Source: Fibrobacter succinogenes (GTDB lineage: Bacteria; Fibrobacterota; Fibrobacteria; Fibrobacterales; Fibrobacteraceae). From it: a stretch of DNA of 64,000 nt. The stretch covers positions 144,780 to 208,779 of the forward strand of contig CACWNW010000008.1 in NCBI GenBank assembly GCA_902762305.1. Reading direction: 5' to 3'. This document shows, one piece after another, positions 31,601-40,569 of this stretch. The notes under the pieces are model-generated. The model was given only the letters and a program-made list of their open reading frames with translations, did not search any database and was not told where the DNA came from. A program made the position numbers and the translations under genes. Position 1 is the stretch's first letter. Every line of letters begins with the position of its first letter.

Positions 31601-33678
31601 ACAACCATGTCAACGGTACGGTCGAAGGCAACGATTATGTCGGATCCTTTGCCGGAAGCTCCAAGAACGCTTCCTATACAGACAACCTTTCCTGGGCGAG
31701 TGTTCAGGGCAACGCCAATGTCGGCGGCTTTGTCGGTATCGATTCCGCTTCGGCGTACACGAACATCTACAGCGTAAGCCATGTGCTCGGTAACGCGAAT
31801 GTCGGGAACCTGGCGGGGGCGAGCGAGAAGTCGACCTACAAGTCGGTCTACTACGATGGCGAAGTGTGGCAGTTCGACAACAGCAGTGTCGGAAAGTCGC
31901 TCACGACGGCCGAAATGCTGGATTCGGCTTCTTACGAGGGCTGGGAATTCGGGACGGTGTGGCTGAAACATGCCGCAGATGCCTATCCCATCCTCGCATG
32001 GACAGACGGTGTCAAGTTGATTTACCCTGTCAGGACACACGATGTGAAATTCCAGATGGAAGGTTCCGGCACCGAGGAAGACCCGTTCCTCGTCAAGACA
32101 TACGACGATCTCAAGGCGATCGGCTACGGGAAATACAAGCTGTCGGCTGTTTATCGTCTTGCAAACGATATCGATGCGTCGGCCTCCTCGAATGAATTGT
32201 ATTACGTGGATTCTGCCGAGAGCTATTCGCAGGTGAATTTCGCCAATGGTTTCCCGTCTATCGGGAAGTATCGCGAAAATTCCAAGGGCCTATTCGGAGG
32301 CTCCTATGAACACGGGACGGATACGACCTTTACTGGCAAATTCCACGGGAACGGTCATGTGATATACGACCTATCCACGAGCACGCACCAAGCGTACCAC
32401 AATTCGGGATTCTTCCTTGCTATCGATTCTTTGGCAATCGTGGATAGCCTTGAAATAAGGTTTGTGGAGTTCTCCGGCGTTACAGCAGGCCTTGCCTATG
32501 TGAACAGGGGAACTGTAGATAACGTAGCTGTCAAGTGCGATAATCTGGAGGCCGATGTGGGACTTGTCTACCGGAACGAGGGCACCATCCGGCAGAGTTC
32601 TTTCGAGGGTTTCTTCGGCGGTTACGGAATCTACGGGCGTTTCGGCCCTCGCGGGGGTGGCCTGGTCTATATCAACGAGGGAACCATATCGGAATGCTAC
32701 GTCAATGCGGATGTCGAACGGGATATGCCGTATGTCATAGCCGGCTTTGCCGTGGAGAATCACGGAATAATCGAAAATTCGTTCTCGATGGGTGATGTAC
32801 TCGGAATGAACGATTCCGCCTATTCGGCTGTTTATCTGAATACGGGTGTCATCAGCAAGTCTTATTCTGTCGGAAAGGGCTATCGCGCCTTTGCATACGA
32901 GAACAAGGGTTCCATCGAAAATTCGTACGCTCTCAAGACGAGGTATTTTGTGGAACAGTCCGACAACGGGAAGCTTGTCAACGGCACGAATTACCATACG
33001 TCCCAGGAGGCCTCCATGGGAGCTATGTACATGCGTAATGAATACAGCGATTTTGATTTCGATTCCGTGTGGTTCATCAAGGAAGGTTTCTCGACACCGA
33101 TGCTGCGCGGCATGCCGAACATGCCTGTGCCTATGAGCGTGACTCTGCGGTTCGAAGGGAACGAGTCGCTTGAAAAGAGGGTTTGCGATAAAATTATCGA
33201 AGATACCTTCGTGATGGATTCGTCGGCGACGAAATTGGTCAAGCTGAACGTCGCGACCATTGTCCGACTTGATTCCTTGGAAAAGGCTAAGAATCCCTCT
33301 GGAACGTTCGTCATCCTGTATAACGTGGGAATGGTGCTCGGAAATGACACGCTCTGGAGCGATGAGACCCTTGCGGTACTGGAGCTCGAGAAATCTGTTG
33401 GCTTGCGTAAGGTTGCCACCCCGTCGGGAGCCCGCTTCGGTGCCGCCTTCCGAGGCTCGAATGTGGCGCTCCGTTTCGAGATTCCTGCCGCGGGTGCAGT
33501 GAAGTTTATGCTCATGGACATGCAGGGCCGTGCCGTTTACGCGGCTGACCTTGGAAAGCGAGCGGCGGGCACCCATTCCGAAACGATTGCCGCCGAAGGA
33601 ATCGCCCGTGGCCGCTACGTCGGCGTGTTGCAGGTGAACGGCAAGGTGACCGAAAAAATTTTGATGGCTAGAGACTAG
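28636..33678 (+). CDS. Giant GLUG-repeat surface protein 1
   Basis: A 1680-residue exported protein; the ATG at 28636 gives the signal peptide MKKFIFTAILSLLAAYSFAA. Four modules follow, each opening with a line such as GEGTIESPFQIEDYEDLKAI, then a Y.L..DIDAS strand, an F.G.FDGKNHTIS turn, and runs of VGGLVG-type GLUG motifs predicted to make a right-handed beta-helix. They start near residues 25, 530, 840 and 1145. The C-terminal ~110 residues (VALRFEIPAAGAVKFMLMDM, then QGRAVYAADLGKR and GRYVGVLQVNGKVTEKILM) look like a type IX sorting signal. Likely an adhesin or carbohydrate-contacting protein. It is 11 bp from a paralogue downstream. Confidence 0.75.
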   Translation: MKKFIFTAILSLLAAYSFAANGTMKGEGTIESPFQIEDYEDLKAIGKGAYLYSSAYELMADIDASASYGEWCSDGVCNGFIPLGLQKDAAGASVFTGYFWGHGFTIRNMRIWTPCAHNVGFFANLGGLVSHLNFDSLVVWGGLDDIYAPHSKYVGAVAGAATGYILDVHVTKGEVQGLQYVGGIVGNMEKTTANLDNVSYEGVVRGGSAVGGLAGGSYGTIAKSSANVKIYAKGNTIGGLVGSNKGNIKRSEATGSIHPIGSSIFDVGGLVGYNISGGHIFASRASVDILPLTTGIPGTDLGGLVGDNYGTIEQSYATGNVIGKNGVGGLVGSIYGGTIRNCFATGAVKGNRYVGGLVGDVEGSVSTSYSVGPVEILDTTEVVDVGGLVGWGEADSSYWNVEFSGLDTSSGGTGLSDAAMKKFESFFGWDTEIWTIDEGESYPYLAVFGKKPDAVVYAIPTAASKWQENPVVAANVDTGRELFGKWTGANYLNAARDSIYYGYKIGYVKESDTVWSTSSYMAVPNRIEIATLEDLQKIGRHVGFPLFANYELTADIDASGADFEPIGDERVLFTGGFDGKNHTISGFRIDGRSKDYSGLFGKAEKAVFRNIVFRNANVSAKKMVGVLAGRIDKSIVSNVVSYNATVKGHSNVGGLIGIAYTNVMDRLASTGAVTGDTCVGGLFGAFASKLTDAYSVNVVKGHYWVGGVMGGANLDFHNADTVLNVYSASLVKGPRKRIEGIAGSVEDSYYDEKYADIYFDSTLMPSEWQVDRYELGEALPTDSLLKRATFKGFDFESVWTIQEGVSYPYFKEMDPSLPGTLVDDGTSYALVGEGTAEKPFLITCYDDLKNVGKHEFGLDAHYELQGFYASESATDNCVDGVCAGFEPIGGTEGFSGTFTGNRAGIFNLTINRPDEDYVGLFTKLNPGAKVSGIGLAQSTIVGRNYVGSIAGLDKGADLERVGAEKDLVVRGNNYVGMVVGAKEGGSAKYNHVNGTVEGNDYVGSFAGSSKNASYTDNLSWASVQGNANVGGFVGIDSASAYTNIYSVSHVLGNANVGNLAGASEKSTYKSVYYDGEVWQFDNSSVGKSLTTAEMLDSASYEGWEFGTVWLKHAADAYPILAWTDGVKLIYPVRTHDVKFQMEGSGTEEDPFLVKTYDDLKAIGYGKYKLSAVYRLANDIDASASSNELYYVDSAESYSQVNFANGFPSIGKYRENSKGLFGGSYEHGTDTTFTGKFHGNGHVIYDLSTSTHQAYHNSGFFLAIDSLAIVDSLEIRFVEFSGVTAGLAYVNRGTVDNVAVKCDNLEADVGLVYRNEGTIRQSSFEGFFGGYGIYGRFGPRGGGLVYINEGTISECYVNADVERDMPYVIAGFAVENHGIIENSFSMGDVLGMNDSAYSAVYLNTGVISKSYSVGKGYRAFAYENKGSIENSYALKTRYFVEQSDNGKLVNGTNYHTSQEASMGAMYMRNEYSDFDFDSVWFIKEGFSTPMLRGMPNMPVPMSVTLRFEGNESLEKRVCDKIIEDTFVMDSSATKLVKLNVATIVRLDSLEKAKNPSGTFVILYNVGMVLGNDTLWSDETLAVLELEKSVGLRKVATPSGARFGAAFRGSNVALRFEIPAAGAVKFMLMDMQGRAVYAADLGKRAAGTHSETIAAEGIARGRYVGVLQVNGKVTEKILMARD

Positions 33679-33689
33679 GAGAGAGAAAG

Positions 33690-36600
33690 ATGATGAAGTT
33701 GCGTTTTGTTTTCGCTGCCGTTCTGTCGCTGCTTGCGATCCATTCGTTCGCGGCGAACGGCACCATGAAGGGTGAGGGTTCTGCCGAAAAGCCTTTCCAG
33801 ATCGAGGATTACGAAGACCTGAAGGCGATAGGCAAGGGCGCCTACCTGTATTCATCGAATTATGTGCTGACTGCCGATATCGACGCTTCGGCATCGGAGC
33901 ATGAGATGTGCAGTGACGAGGGCGGTTGCAACGGCTTTATCCCTATCGGCAAGTACAAGGACGCCGCCGACAGTACTGCGTTCTGGGGTACCATCGACGG
34001 CCAGAACCATACGATCAGCAACTTGAAAATCTGGATGCCTTGTAGAAGCGATGTCGGCTTTATCGTTTACTTGGTAGGAACAGTCCGCAATTTAAATTTT
34101 GACCGTCTGGTGGTGACGGGGGGGGTCAAGGAATCTCGGCATGTCGGTAGCGTAACGCCTAGGCTTATCGGCTCTATAGAAAACGTGCACGTCACGAATG
34201 GATTTGTGCAGGGGGAGGAACGCGTGGGTGGCATCGTTGGGGGGGCATTAAAGGCCATTGGGTATGGCAATGTCAAGGGGAGTGTTTACAACGTATCGTT
34301 CCAAGGCGAGATCAAGGGTAAGACCTGCGTGGGAGGCATTGTCGGCGAATCGGGTATCTCGGTGAACGAAGCTGTTGCGAATGTGGATATCATTGCTACG
34401 AACGCATACATCGGCGGCATTGTCGGGTATAATTCTGGCTATGTAACGAATAGCCGTGCGAGTGGCACTATAACGCCTGCTTACGAGGAAGTGGATGATG
34501 TCGGCGGCATTGCTGGGTATTCTGGCCGATGGGCGACGATTTCACGGTGTGTTTCGGAAATGGATTTGCTGAACGTAACCCGTTCATCGATGATTTGCCA
34601 CCTTGACGAAGGCGTGGGCGGAATTGTTGGAACCAATCATGGTTCTGTGAGTGAATCGTATGCCAAGGGTACTATAGAAGGTACGGAGGATGTGGGCGGA
34701 ATTGCTGGGGTGAGTTATGGCAGTATTCAGAATACTTTTGCCTTAGGTAGCGTCAAGGGCGTAGAATCTGTCGGCGGCCTTGTCGGTGGAAATGCGTATC
34801 ATGCCTACGATGATAGCCATGGGTCTATTCTCAACAGCTATGCCGCCAATGTGGTCAAGGGCGAATTGGATGTTGGCGGGCTTGTCGGCTTCAATAGCGA
34901 AATGGTAGAGAGTTCCTATTGGAATACTGAAATTTCGGGACTCGATACGAGTGCGGGCGGTACGGGACTTACTACTGCAAAGATGATGAAGTTCTCTTCG
35001 TTTGCTGGTTGGGATACTCTCGGTTATGACGGGTATTTTCCGGTCTATCTGGATACGTGCGATTACTATTCGCTTTTCCGATATTGCTTTCATGTTACCG
35101 GCAGCTATGTCAATATCTGGAAAATAGACGAAGGTAAATCTTTCCCGTATCTTGGAATAATTTCTACTGTACCGGCGTCCACGGTTCCGGTCGCAGTTCC
35201 CACATTTGCTTCGAAGTGGCAGGAACAGCCGAAGGTTGCTGCGATGGTAGATATCGGCGAGGAACTGTTCGGCAAATGGCTGGATTTAGCTCAGGTAAAC
35301 GAAACGAAGGATTCAATTTATTATTGGTACCGAATCGGCTATGCGGTTGGTTCCGATACGGTCTGGGGAACGTCTAGCTACATGGCCGTACCGAATAAAA
35401 TTGAAATTTCGACTTATGCCCAGCTCAAGAAAATCGGTCGTGATGTTGCGTATCCGCTGATGGCCAATTATGAACTGACGGCGGATATCGATGCGTCTTC
35501 GTCGAAGTTCGAACCTATCGGTGACAGTATACGTGCATTTACGGGAATGTTTGACGGTAAGAACCATACCATCAGGAATCTGGAAATCGATGAACCCGAT
35601 CGCGATTTTACGGGCTTGTTCGGATATGTCGAGGATGCCATAATCGAGAATTTGACGCTAGAAAATGCGAAAGTGACTGGCTCTTGGATGGTCGGTGCTT
35701 TGGCTGGTGAAATACGTACTTCTATTGTTCTCCATGTTGTTTCGTTGAACGGCGATGTCCAGGGTGAGGAGTCTGTCGGTGGCTTGATTGGCTCCTGTAT
35801 TGCCGATAGCATTAGATTTGTCGGGACTACAGGGAAAGTCAAGGGAAGAGAAGAAGTTGGTGGCCTAATCGGTTATATGGATGGTCGCTTTAGGTTGTCC
35901 GATGCATTCTCGGTCAATGTTGTCAAGGGCTATGAGGATGTTGGTGGTGCTATTGGCTACAATTACGAATTTGGTTCACAAGAAGGAAGTAGATCTATTT
36001 TGCGCATCTATTCGGCAAGCATGATCAAGGCTCCGGAAAATGAGAGAGAAGGGCTTTCCGGGCATGACTACTACATGCTGGACGAAGGGACATGCTTCTT
36101 TGATAGTACCGTTGCGCACGCGAGAAGGGGTGGACTTCCGACTGCGACAATGCTGAAAAAATCTACCTATGCGGGTTACGATTTTGATTCTGTGTGGGAA
36201 ATCCAGGAAGGCGTTTCTTACCCGTATTTCAAGGGCATGGCCCCGATATTGCCCGGCACGCTCATAGACGATGGTACGGTAAATGTGCTCGCCGGCGCCG
36301 GTACCGAAAGGAGTCCCTACAAGATTGGCAGCTATGATGAACTCAAGTACATTGGCAAGTACGAATACGGACTCGACAAGTACTACAAACTTGTCGGCAA
36401 TATCAATGCCCAGTCTTCGTTCAAGGAAAACTGCAATGCTGATAGCAGCCTGTGCAAGGGATTCGAACCGATTGGCGAATTCAGCGGCGTGTTCATTGGG
36501 AACAATAAGGTGATTGCGGGCCTGAATATCAACCGACCCGACGAGGATTCGGTTGGCCTGTTCCGCGTATTGGCAAGTGGCGCCAAGGTGACTGGAATAG

Positions 36601-39506
36601 TGTTTGATACGGCCTCGTATTTTGGGGAAAATTATTCACTCAGTTATAGCCATGATAAGGGCTTCATTCGCGGCAAGAACTACGTCGGCGCTCTCGCCGG
36701 TGTCGATAAGGGCGGTGAGGTTGAAAGAATTTTCATGAAATATGATGTCTCCGGTGAAAATTATGTGGGCGGAATTGTCGGAAAGAAAACGGCGGGTTCC
36801 ATTTCCTTGAGTGCATCGAGGTTCAAGGTGCTCGGCGAGGAATATGTGGGTGGTCTTGCGGGCTTACTGTATAAGGCCGATGTGACGGATTGCTATTCTA
36901 TTGCGAATGTAGTGGGAACGAAGTATGTTGGCGGTTTGGCAGGTTATTCCGACAATGCAAATGTGAAAAATTCCTTTGCCGCAGGTAATATCGAAGGTGG
37001 GTCGAAATGGGGAGGCCTTGCTGGTGCCGACAATAAATCGATGTACGCTTCGGCCTATTATGATTCGTCTCTCTGGTGTGTCAATACGACTGCCGCAGGG
37101 GAACTTCGCAGTACACAGCAGATGGTCAAAAAGGAAAACTACAAAGGATGGGATTTCGATACAACATGGAATATCGCCGCAGATACAACTTATCCCTATT
37201 TGGCATGGCTTACTAAAGCTTACTACTTATCCAAAACAATGAAGGAAAAAATTTATCCGAATTTAAATGTGGATCAGACTATGCTGAAAATGGTGGGGTC
37301 CGGTACAGAGCAAGATCCGTTCCTGATTAAGACTTACGGTGACCTCAAATCCATTGGCTTCGGCAAATATAAGCTTTCGTCTGTATATCGCCTTGCTAAT
37401 GATATCGACGCCTCTGTATCTAAGACTGATTCCCTTTTTAGCGGACGCGGGATAGGGTTTAAGCCTATTGGTAAAAAGGAAAATTTGGAAGAATATTGTA
37501 ACTGTTATGGAGTTGTTCTTGGCGGTTATTCGAGTCAGGACTCTTCAAGATTGTTTACCGGAAAGATTTATGGCGGTGGCTACAGTATCGACGGCCTCTT
37601 TATGAGTTATTATGACAGTGAACCGAAGGGCTTTATAGACACAATTGCAAAAACGGGTGTTGTTGATAGTCTGACTTTTAAGAATTATAATATAATCGCG
37701 AACGGTGGTTCCGAATATCTTGGGGCTCTAGCTTCTGTGAATATGGGCTTGGTAAGCCACATTGATATGGATGTTTCTCTGGGAAATTATTATAAAGGAG
37801 CCGGCCTTGTATATGACAATAAGGGACGTATTGAAAGTTGCTCGGTCAAGGGAACATTTGATGGAGGTGGTATTGCAGGTGTCTCTGTAATGAATGACGG
37901 AGATATTGTCAATACGAAAGTTGACGCAGAATGGATTGACTCTTCGTCGTTTGCCAGCGGAATTACGTTGGTCAACAGGGGCCTTATCGAAAATGTTTCC
38001 GCTAATGTATCGATATATGGCGGCTCTGGTCCGATAGCGGGAATTGCGACGCTGAATACGGGTAAAGGGCAAATTGTTGATGCGTCTGCAAATATTGATG
38101 CGAAGGTGGTTAGGCGAAATGGTGTCGTGTCTTATTCCGTTGAACACAAAATAATGGATTACGAATACGAGTACTATGATGTCGATGGAATAGGTGGCCT
38201 TGTCGCAATTGATAGCGGAATCATCAGGAACTCTACGGCATCCGGTGTTATTGACGCTCCGCAATCGGCCTATGTTGGCGGTTTGGTTGGCAAGGCTTAT
38301 GGCGGGGAGCTGAAAGGCCTGCATGCGTCTGTCGATATTACAGGAATGAGTGCTATTGGCGGATTGGTTGGCCTGAATCAAACAAGTATTTCTGAAAGCT
38401 ATGCGACAGGAAATGTCAAGGGAGTTTCGGCATATGGATCTTCTGGGGCTTTTGTTGGGCAAAATGATGGTCGGATTGATCGTTCGTTTGCAATAGGAGA
38501 TGTGGAAAGTGGTAGTGGTTTTGTCGGCATGAATAATGGTGTCATCAAACAATCCTATTCAACAGGAGATGTTGAGGGTCGTGGCAGCTTTGCTGGAATA
38601 AATCAGTCTGTAATTGAAGATTGCTATTCGACAGGTGATGTGTATCTGAGAGATGATGCTTATGGTTTTGGTTTTGTTGTTGTTAATGGCAATGATGCTT
38701 TGGTTCGTGGATACGCTTCTGGTAATGTTAAAAATGGAATGCTCCTTTGTGGGGGCTTGCCGTCGATTTCGCAGCCTTCGGACGAGTTCTACTACCTTGC
38801 CGACAACTGCATCGATTCTTTGTCGAAGGGCGTGGGGCTTACGTCGAGTCAGATGACGCAGAAAAAATCCTTCTCCGCGTTCGATTTCGATTCCGTGTGG
38901 TACATGAAGGAGGGTGTGACCTACCCGCTGCTCCGCGGTATGCCGAACCCGCCGATGGTTGCGGATGAGAAGGCCGTGTACAAGGACAATGTTGGACTTA
39001 CGAAGGATATCCACGTCAGGCTGCTCGAAGATGCCTTCGTGATGGATACGACGGCAACGAAGGTGCTCGCGCTGGATTACGCAAGCGAGGCCCTGCTCGA
39101 TTCCCTCGAGAAAGCAAAGTCACCGTTCGGGAAATTTGAGGTCTCCTACCGCGTGGGTATTTTGCTTGACTCCGACACGCTCTGGAGCAGGCCCGCCACG
39201 ATGCGGCTTGAACTCGAGAAAACCATCGGAATTCCCGAAATTGCTTCTGCGCATGGTCGCGGGTTCGGTGCCGCGTTCCGTGGCCCGCATGTGGCGCTTC
39301 GCTTCGAGATTCCTGCTGCGGGTGCTGTGAAATTCTCGCTTATGGATTTGCAGGGGCGCGTCGTTTATGCGATGGACCTCGGCAACCGTGCGGTGGGCGC
39401 CTACTTCGAGACTCTCGCTGCTGCCGGAATTTCCCGCGGCCGTTATGTCGGCGTGCTGCAGGTGGACGGCCGTGTCACCGACAAGGTCTTGATGCTCAGA
39501 AAATAG
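33690..39506 (+). CDS. Giant GLUG-repeat surface protein 2
   Basis: A 1938-residue paralogue of the preceding gene, starting behind AGGAGAGAG with signal peptide MMKLRFVFAAVLSLLAIHSF. It keeps the four-module plan (openings near residues 25, 570, 860 and 1190) but has a longer fourth module full of GLUG and GLUG-like turns (GGLVGLNQTSISESYATGNV). Ends and first ~130 residues are close to protein 1 at DNA level, while ~35.3-38.7 kb is clearly more AT-rich, so the gene looks mosaic. The C-terminus repeats the sorting-type signal (FSLMDLQGRVVYAMDLGNRA, GRYVGVLQVDGRVTDKVLML). Function as for protein 1. A terminator follows. Confidence 0.75.
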   Translation: MMKLRFVFAAVLSLLAIHSFAANGTMKGEGSAEKPFQIEDYEDLKAIGKGAYLYSSNYVLTADIDASASEHEMCSDEGGCNGFIPIGKYKDAADSTAFWGTIDGQNHTISNLKIWMPCRSDVGFIVYLVGTVRNLNFDRLVVTGGVKESRHVGSVTPRLIGSIENVHVTNGFVQGEERVGGIVGGALKAIGYGNVKGSVYNVSFQGEIKGKTCVGGIVGESGISVNEAVANVDIIATNAYIGGIVGYNSGYVTNSRASGTITPAYEEVDDVGGIAGYSGRWATISRCVSEMDLLNVTRSSMICHLDEGVGGIVGTNHGSVSESYAKGTIEGTEDVGGIAGVSYGSIQNTFALGSVKGVESVGGLVGGNAYHAYDDSHGSILNSYAANVVKGELDVGGLVGFNSEMVESSYWNTEISGLDTSAGGTGLTTAKMMKFSSFAGWDTLGYDGYFPVYLDTCDYYSLFRYCFHVTGSYVNIWKIDEGKSFPYLGIISTVPASTVPVAVPTFASKWQEQPKVAAMVDIGEELFGKWLDLAQVNETKDSIYYWYRIGYAVGSDTVWGTSSYMAVPNKIEISTYAQLKKIGRDVAYPLMANYELTADIDASSSKFEPIGDSIRAFTGMFDGKNHTIRNLEIDEPDRDFTGLFGYVEDAIIENLTLENAKVTGSWMVGALAGEIRTSIVLHVVSLNGDVQGEESVGGLIGSCIADSIRFVGTTGKVKGREEVGGLIGYMDGRFRLSDAFSVNVVKGYEDVGGAIGYNYEFGSQEGSRSILRIYSASMIKAPENEREGLSGHDYYMLDEGTCFFDSTVAHARRGGLPTATMLKKSTYAGYDFDSVWEIQEGVSYPYFKGMAPILPGTLIDDGTVNVLAGAGTERSPYKIGSYDELKYIGKYEYGLDKYYKLVGNINAQSSFKENCNADSSLCKGFEPIGEFSGVFIGNNKVIAGLNINRPDEDSVGLFRVLASGAKVTGIVFDTASYFGENYSLSYSHDKGFIRGKNYVGALAGVDKGGEVERIFMKYDVSGENYVGGIVGKKTAGSISLSASRFKVLGEEYVGGLAGLLYKADVTDCYSIANVVGTKYVGGLAGYSDNANVKNSFAAGNIEGGSKWGGLAGADNKSMYASAYYDSSLWCVNTTAAGELRSTQQMVKKENYKGWDFDTTWNIAADTTYPYLAWLTKAYYLSKTMKEKIYPNLNVDQTMLKMVGSGTEQDPFLIKTYGDLKSIGFGKYKLSSVYRLANDIDASVSKTDSLFSGRGIGFKPIGKKENLEEYCNCYGVVLGGYSSQDSSRLFTGKIYGGGYSIDGLFMSYYDSEPKGFIDTIAKTGVVDSLTFKNYNIIANGGSEYLGALASVNMGLVSHIDMDVSLGNYYKGAGLVYDNKGRIESCSVKGTFDGGGIAGVSVMNDGDIVNTKVDAEWIDSSSFASGITLVNRGLIENVSANVSIYGGSGPIAGIATLNTGKGQIVDASANIDAKVVRRNGVVSYSVEHKIMDYEYEYYDVDGIGGLVAIDSGIIRNSTASGVIDAPQSAYVGGLVGKAYGGELKGLHASVDITGMSAIGGLVGLNQTSISESYATGNVKGVSAYGSSGAFVGQNDGRIDRSFAIGDVESGSGFVGMNNGVIKQSYSTGDVEGRGSFAGINQSVIEDCYSTGDVYLRDDAYGFGFVVVNGNDALVRGYASGNVKNGMLLCGGLPSISQPSDEFYYLADNCIDSLSKGVGLTSSQMTQKKSFSAFDFDSVWYMKEGVTYPLLRGMPNPPMVADEKAVYKDNVGLTKDIHVRLLEDAFVMDTTATKVLALDYASEALLDSLEKAKSPFGKFEVSYRVGILLDSDTLWSRPATMRLELEKTIGIPEIASAHGRGFGAAFRGPHVALRFEIPAAGAVKFSLMDLQGRVVYAMDLGNRAVGAYFETLAAAGISRGRYVGVLQVDGRVTDKVLMLRK

Positions 39507-39535
39507 ACCGCGCAAAACCGTTTGCGAATAGATTC

Positions 39536-39559
39536 AGGCCCGCTTGCGTGGGCCTTTTT
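39536..39559 (+). terminator. Terminator of the first TIGR02147 operon
   Basis: AGGCCCGC and GTGGGCCT pair around TTGC, followed by TTTTTG. Confidence 0.8.
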
Positions 39560-39576
39560 GTATCCTGGCGCTCATC

Positions 39577-39595
39577 CTGTATTCCTGGAATACAG
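39577..39595. promoter_or_regulatory. Palindrome upstream of TIGR02147 copy 2
   Basis: CTGTATTCC-T-GGAATACAG is a perfect 9+1+9 palindrome 113 bp before the start. A TGTTCCAA box follows it. A different palindrome with the same one-base centre, also followed by TGTTCCAA, lies before TIGR02147 copy 3. Candidate autoregulatory operator. Confidence 0.5.
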
Positions 39596-39708
39596 ACTTT
39601 GTGTTCCAATATTGCTAAAATTGTAAAATTTACACAAAAATGGTAAAATCTGCTCAAAAACAGCATTTTTGTGTTCTAAAATTGTGAAAACAACCTATAT
39701 TTGTGTAC

Positions 39709-40569
39709 ATGAAGGAAATCATTGAATATACAGATTACCGCAAGTTCATTCAGGATTACTACGATGAACGCAAGCGCAGCTCGGCATTCACGTGGCGCGA
39801 TTTCGCGCGTGAGGCCGGGTTCTCGTCGGCAGTTTACCTGAAGTACGTTTGTGAGGGGAAGAAGAACCTGAGCGTAGGGGCCGCCGGTTCTGTCGCAAGC
39901 GCCATGGGCCTCGCCGGTTTCGAAAGCACATACTTTGTCCTGATGGTTTCGTATGCCCATGCAAAGGGGGATGAGGCGAAGCGGGCCGCGTTCGAGGAAA
40001 GGTGTGCGCTGGCGAGAGCCCATAAGGTGCGCGTGCTCGGGAACGAGGAATTCGACTATTTCAAGTCGTGGAAGAATCCGGTTCTGCGCGAACTTGCCCC
40101 GCATATGCCGGGCGCAAAACCGCTCGAGATGGCGCACGCCTGCAAACAGAAGATTTCTGCTGCCGAAGTGAGCGAGACGCTCGACTTTCTGGTGCGTTCA
40201 AAACTCCTGAAGAAGGACAGGGAAGGGAACTACCGCCAGACGGATAAGTCCATTTCTATGGGCCCGGTGGATGCGGTTCCCGTGGCGGCCCGCGACATGC
40301 AGCGGCAAATGGGGGAGTTCGCGGTGAAGGCCCTGGACCTGCCGCTTTCTGAACGCGACATGTCGGGGCTTACCCTCGGGCTTACGCGCCGTGCGTACGA
40401 ACGGATTCGGAAGGAACTGGCTGATTGCCGCCGCCGCATCGTGGCCATTGCCGCGGAAGACGACGAGACGGAACAGGTGTATCGCCTGAACTTGCAGCTG
40501 TTCCCGATGAGCGAGAAATTGAATACTGAAAATAAAATTGATAAGGAGGAAAAAAATGAAAAGGTTTAA
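39709..40569 (+). CDS. TIGR02147-family HTH regulator, copy 2
   Basis: A 286-residue paralogue of copies 1 and 3, very close to copy 3. The ATG at 39709 is preferred over the GTG at 39703 because copy 3 starts at the matching residue (MKEIIEYTDYRK and MKEIVEYTDYRK). The XRE-like helix region is FAREAGFSSAVYLKYVCEGK. The middle domain has WKNPVLRELAPHMPGAKPLE, and the tail helix YERIRKELADCRRRIVAIA. The next gene starts 14 bp inside this one, behind AAGGAGGA, so the pair is translated together. Likely a regulator of the lipoprotein genes it precedes. Confidence 0.8.
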   Translation: MKEIIEYTDYRKFIQDYYDERKRSSAFTWRDFAREAGFSSAVYLKYVCEGKKNLSVGAAGSVASAMGLAGFESTYFVLMVSYAHAKGDEAKRAAFEERCALARAHKVRVLGNEEFDYFKSWKNPVLRELAPHMPGAKPLEMAHACKQKISAAEVSETLDFLVRSKLLKKDREGNYRQTDKSISMGPVDAVPVAARDMQRQMGEFAVKALDLPLSERDMSGLTLGLTRRAYERIRKELADCRRRIVAIAAEDDETEQVYRLNLQLFPMSEKLNTENKIDKEEKNEKV

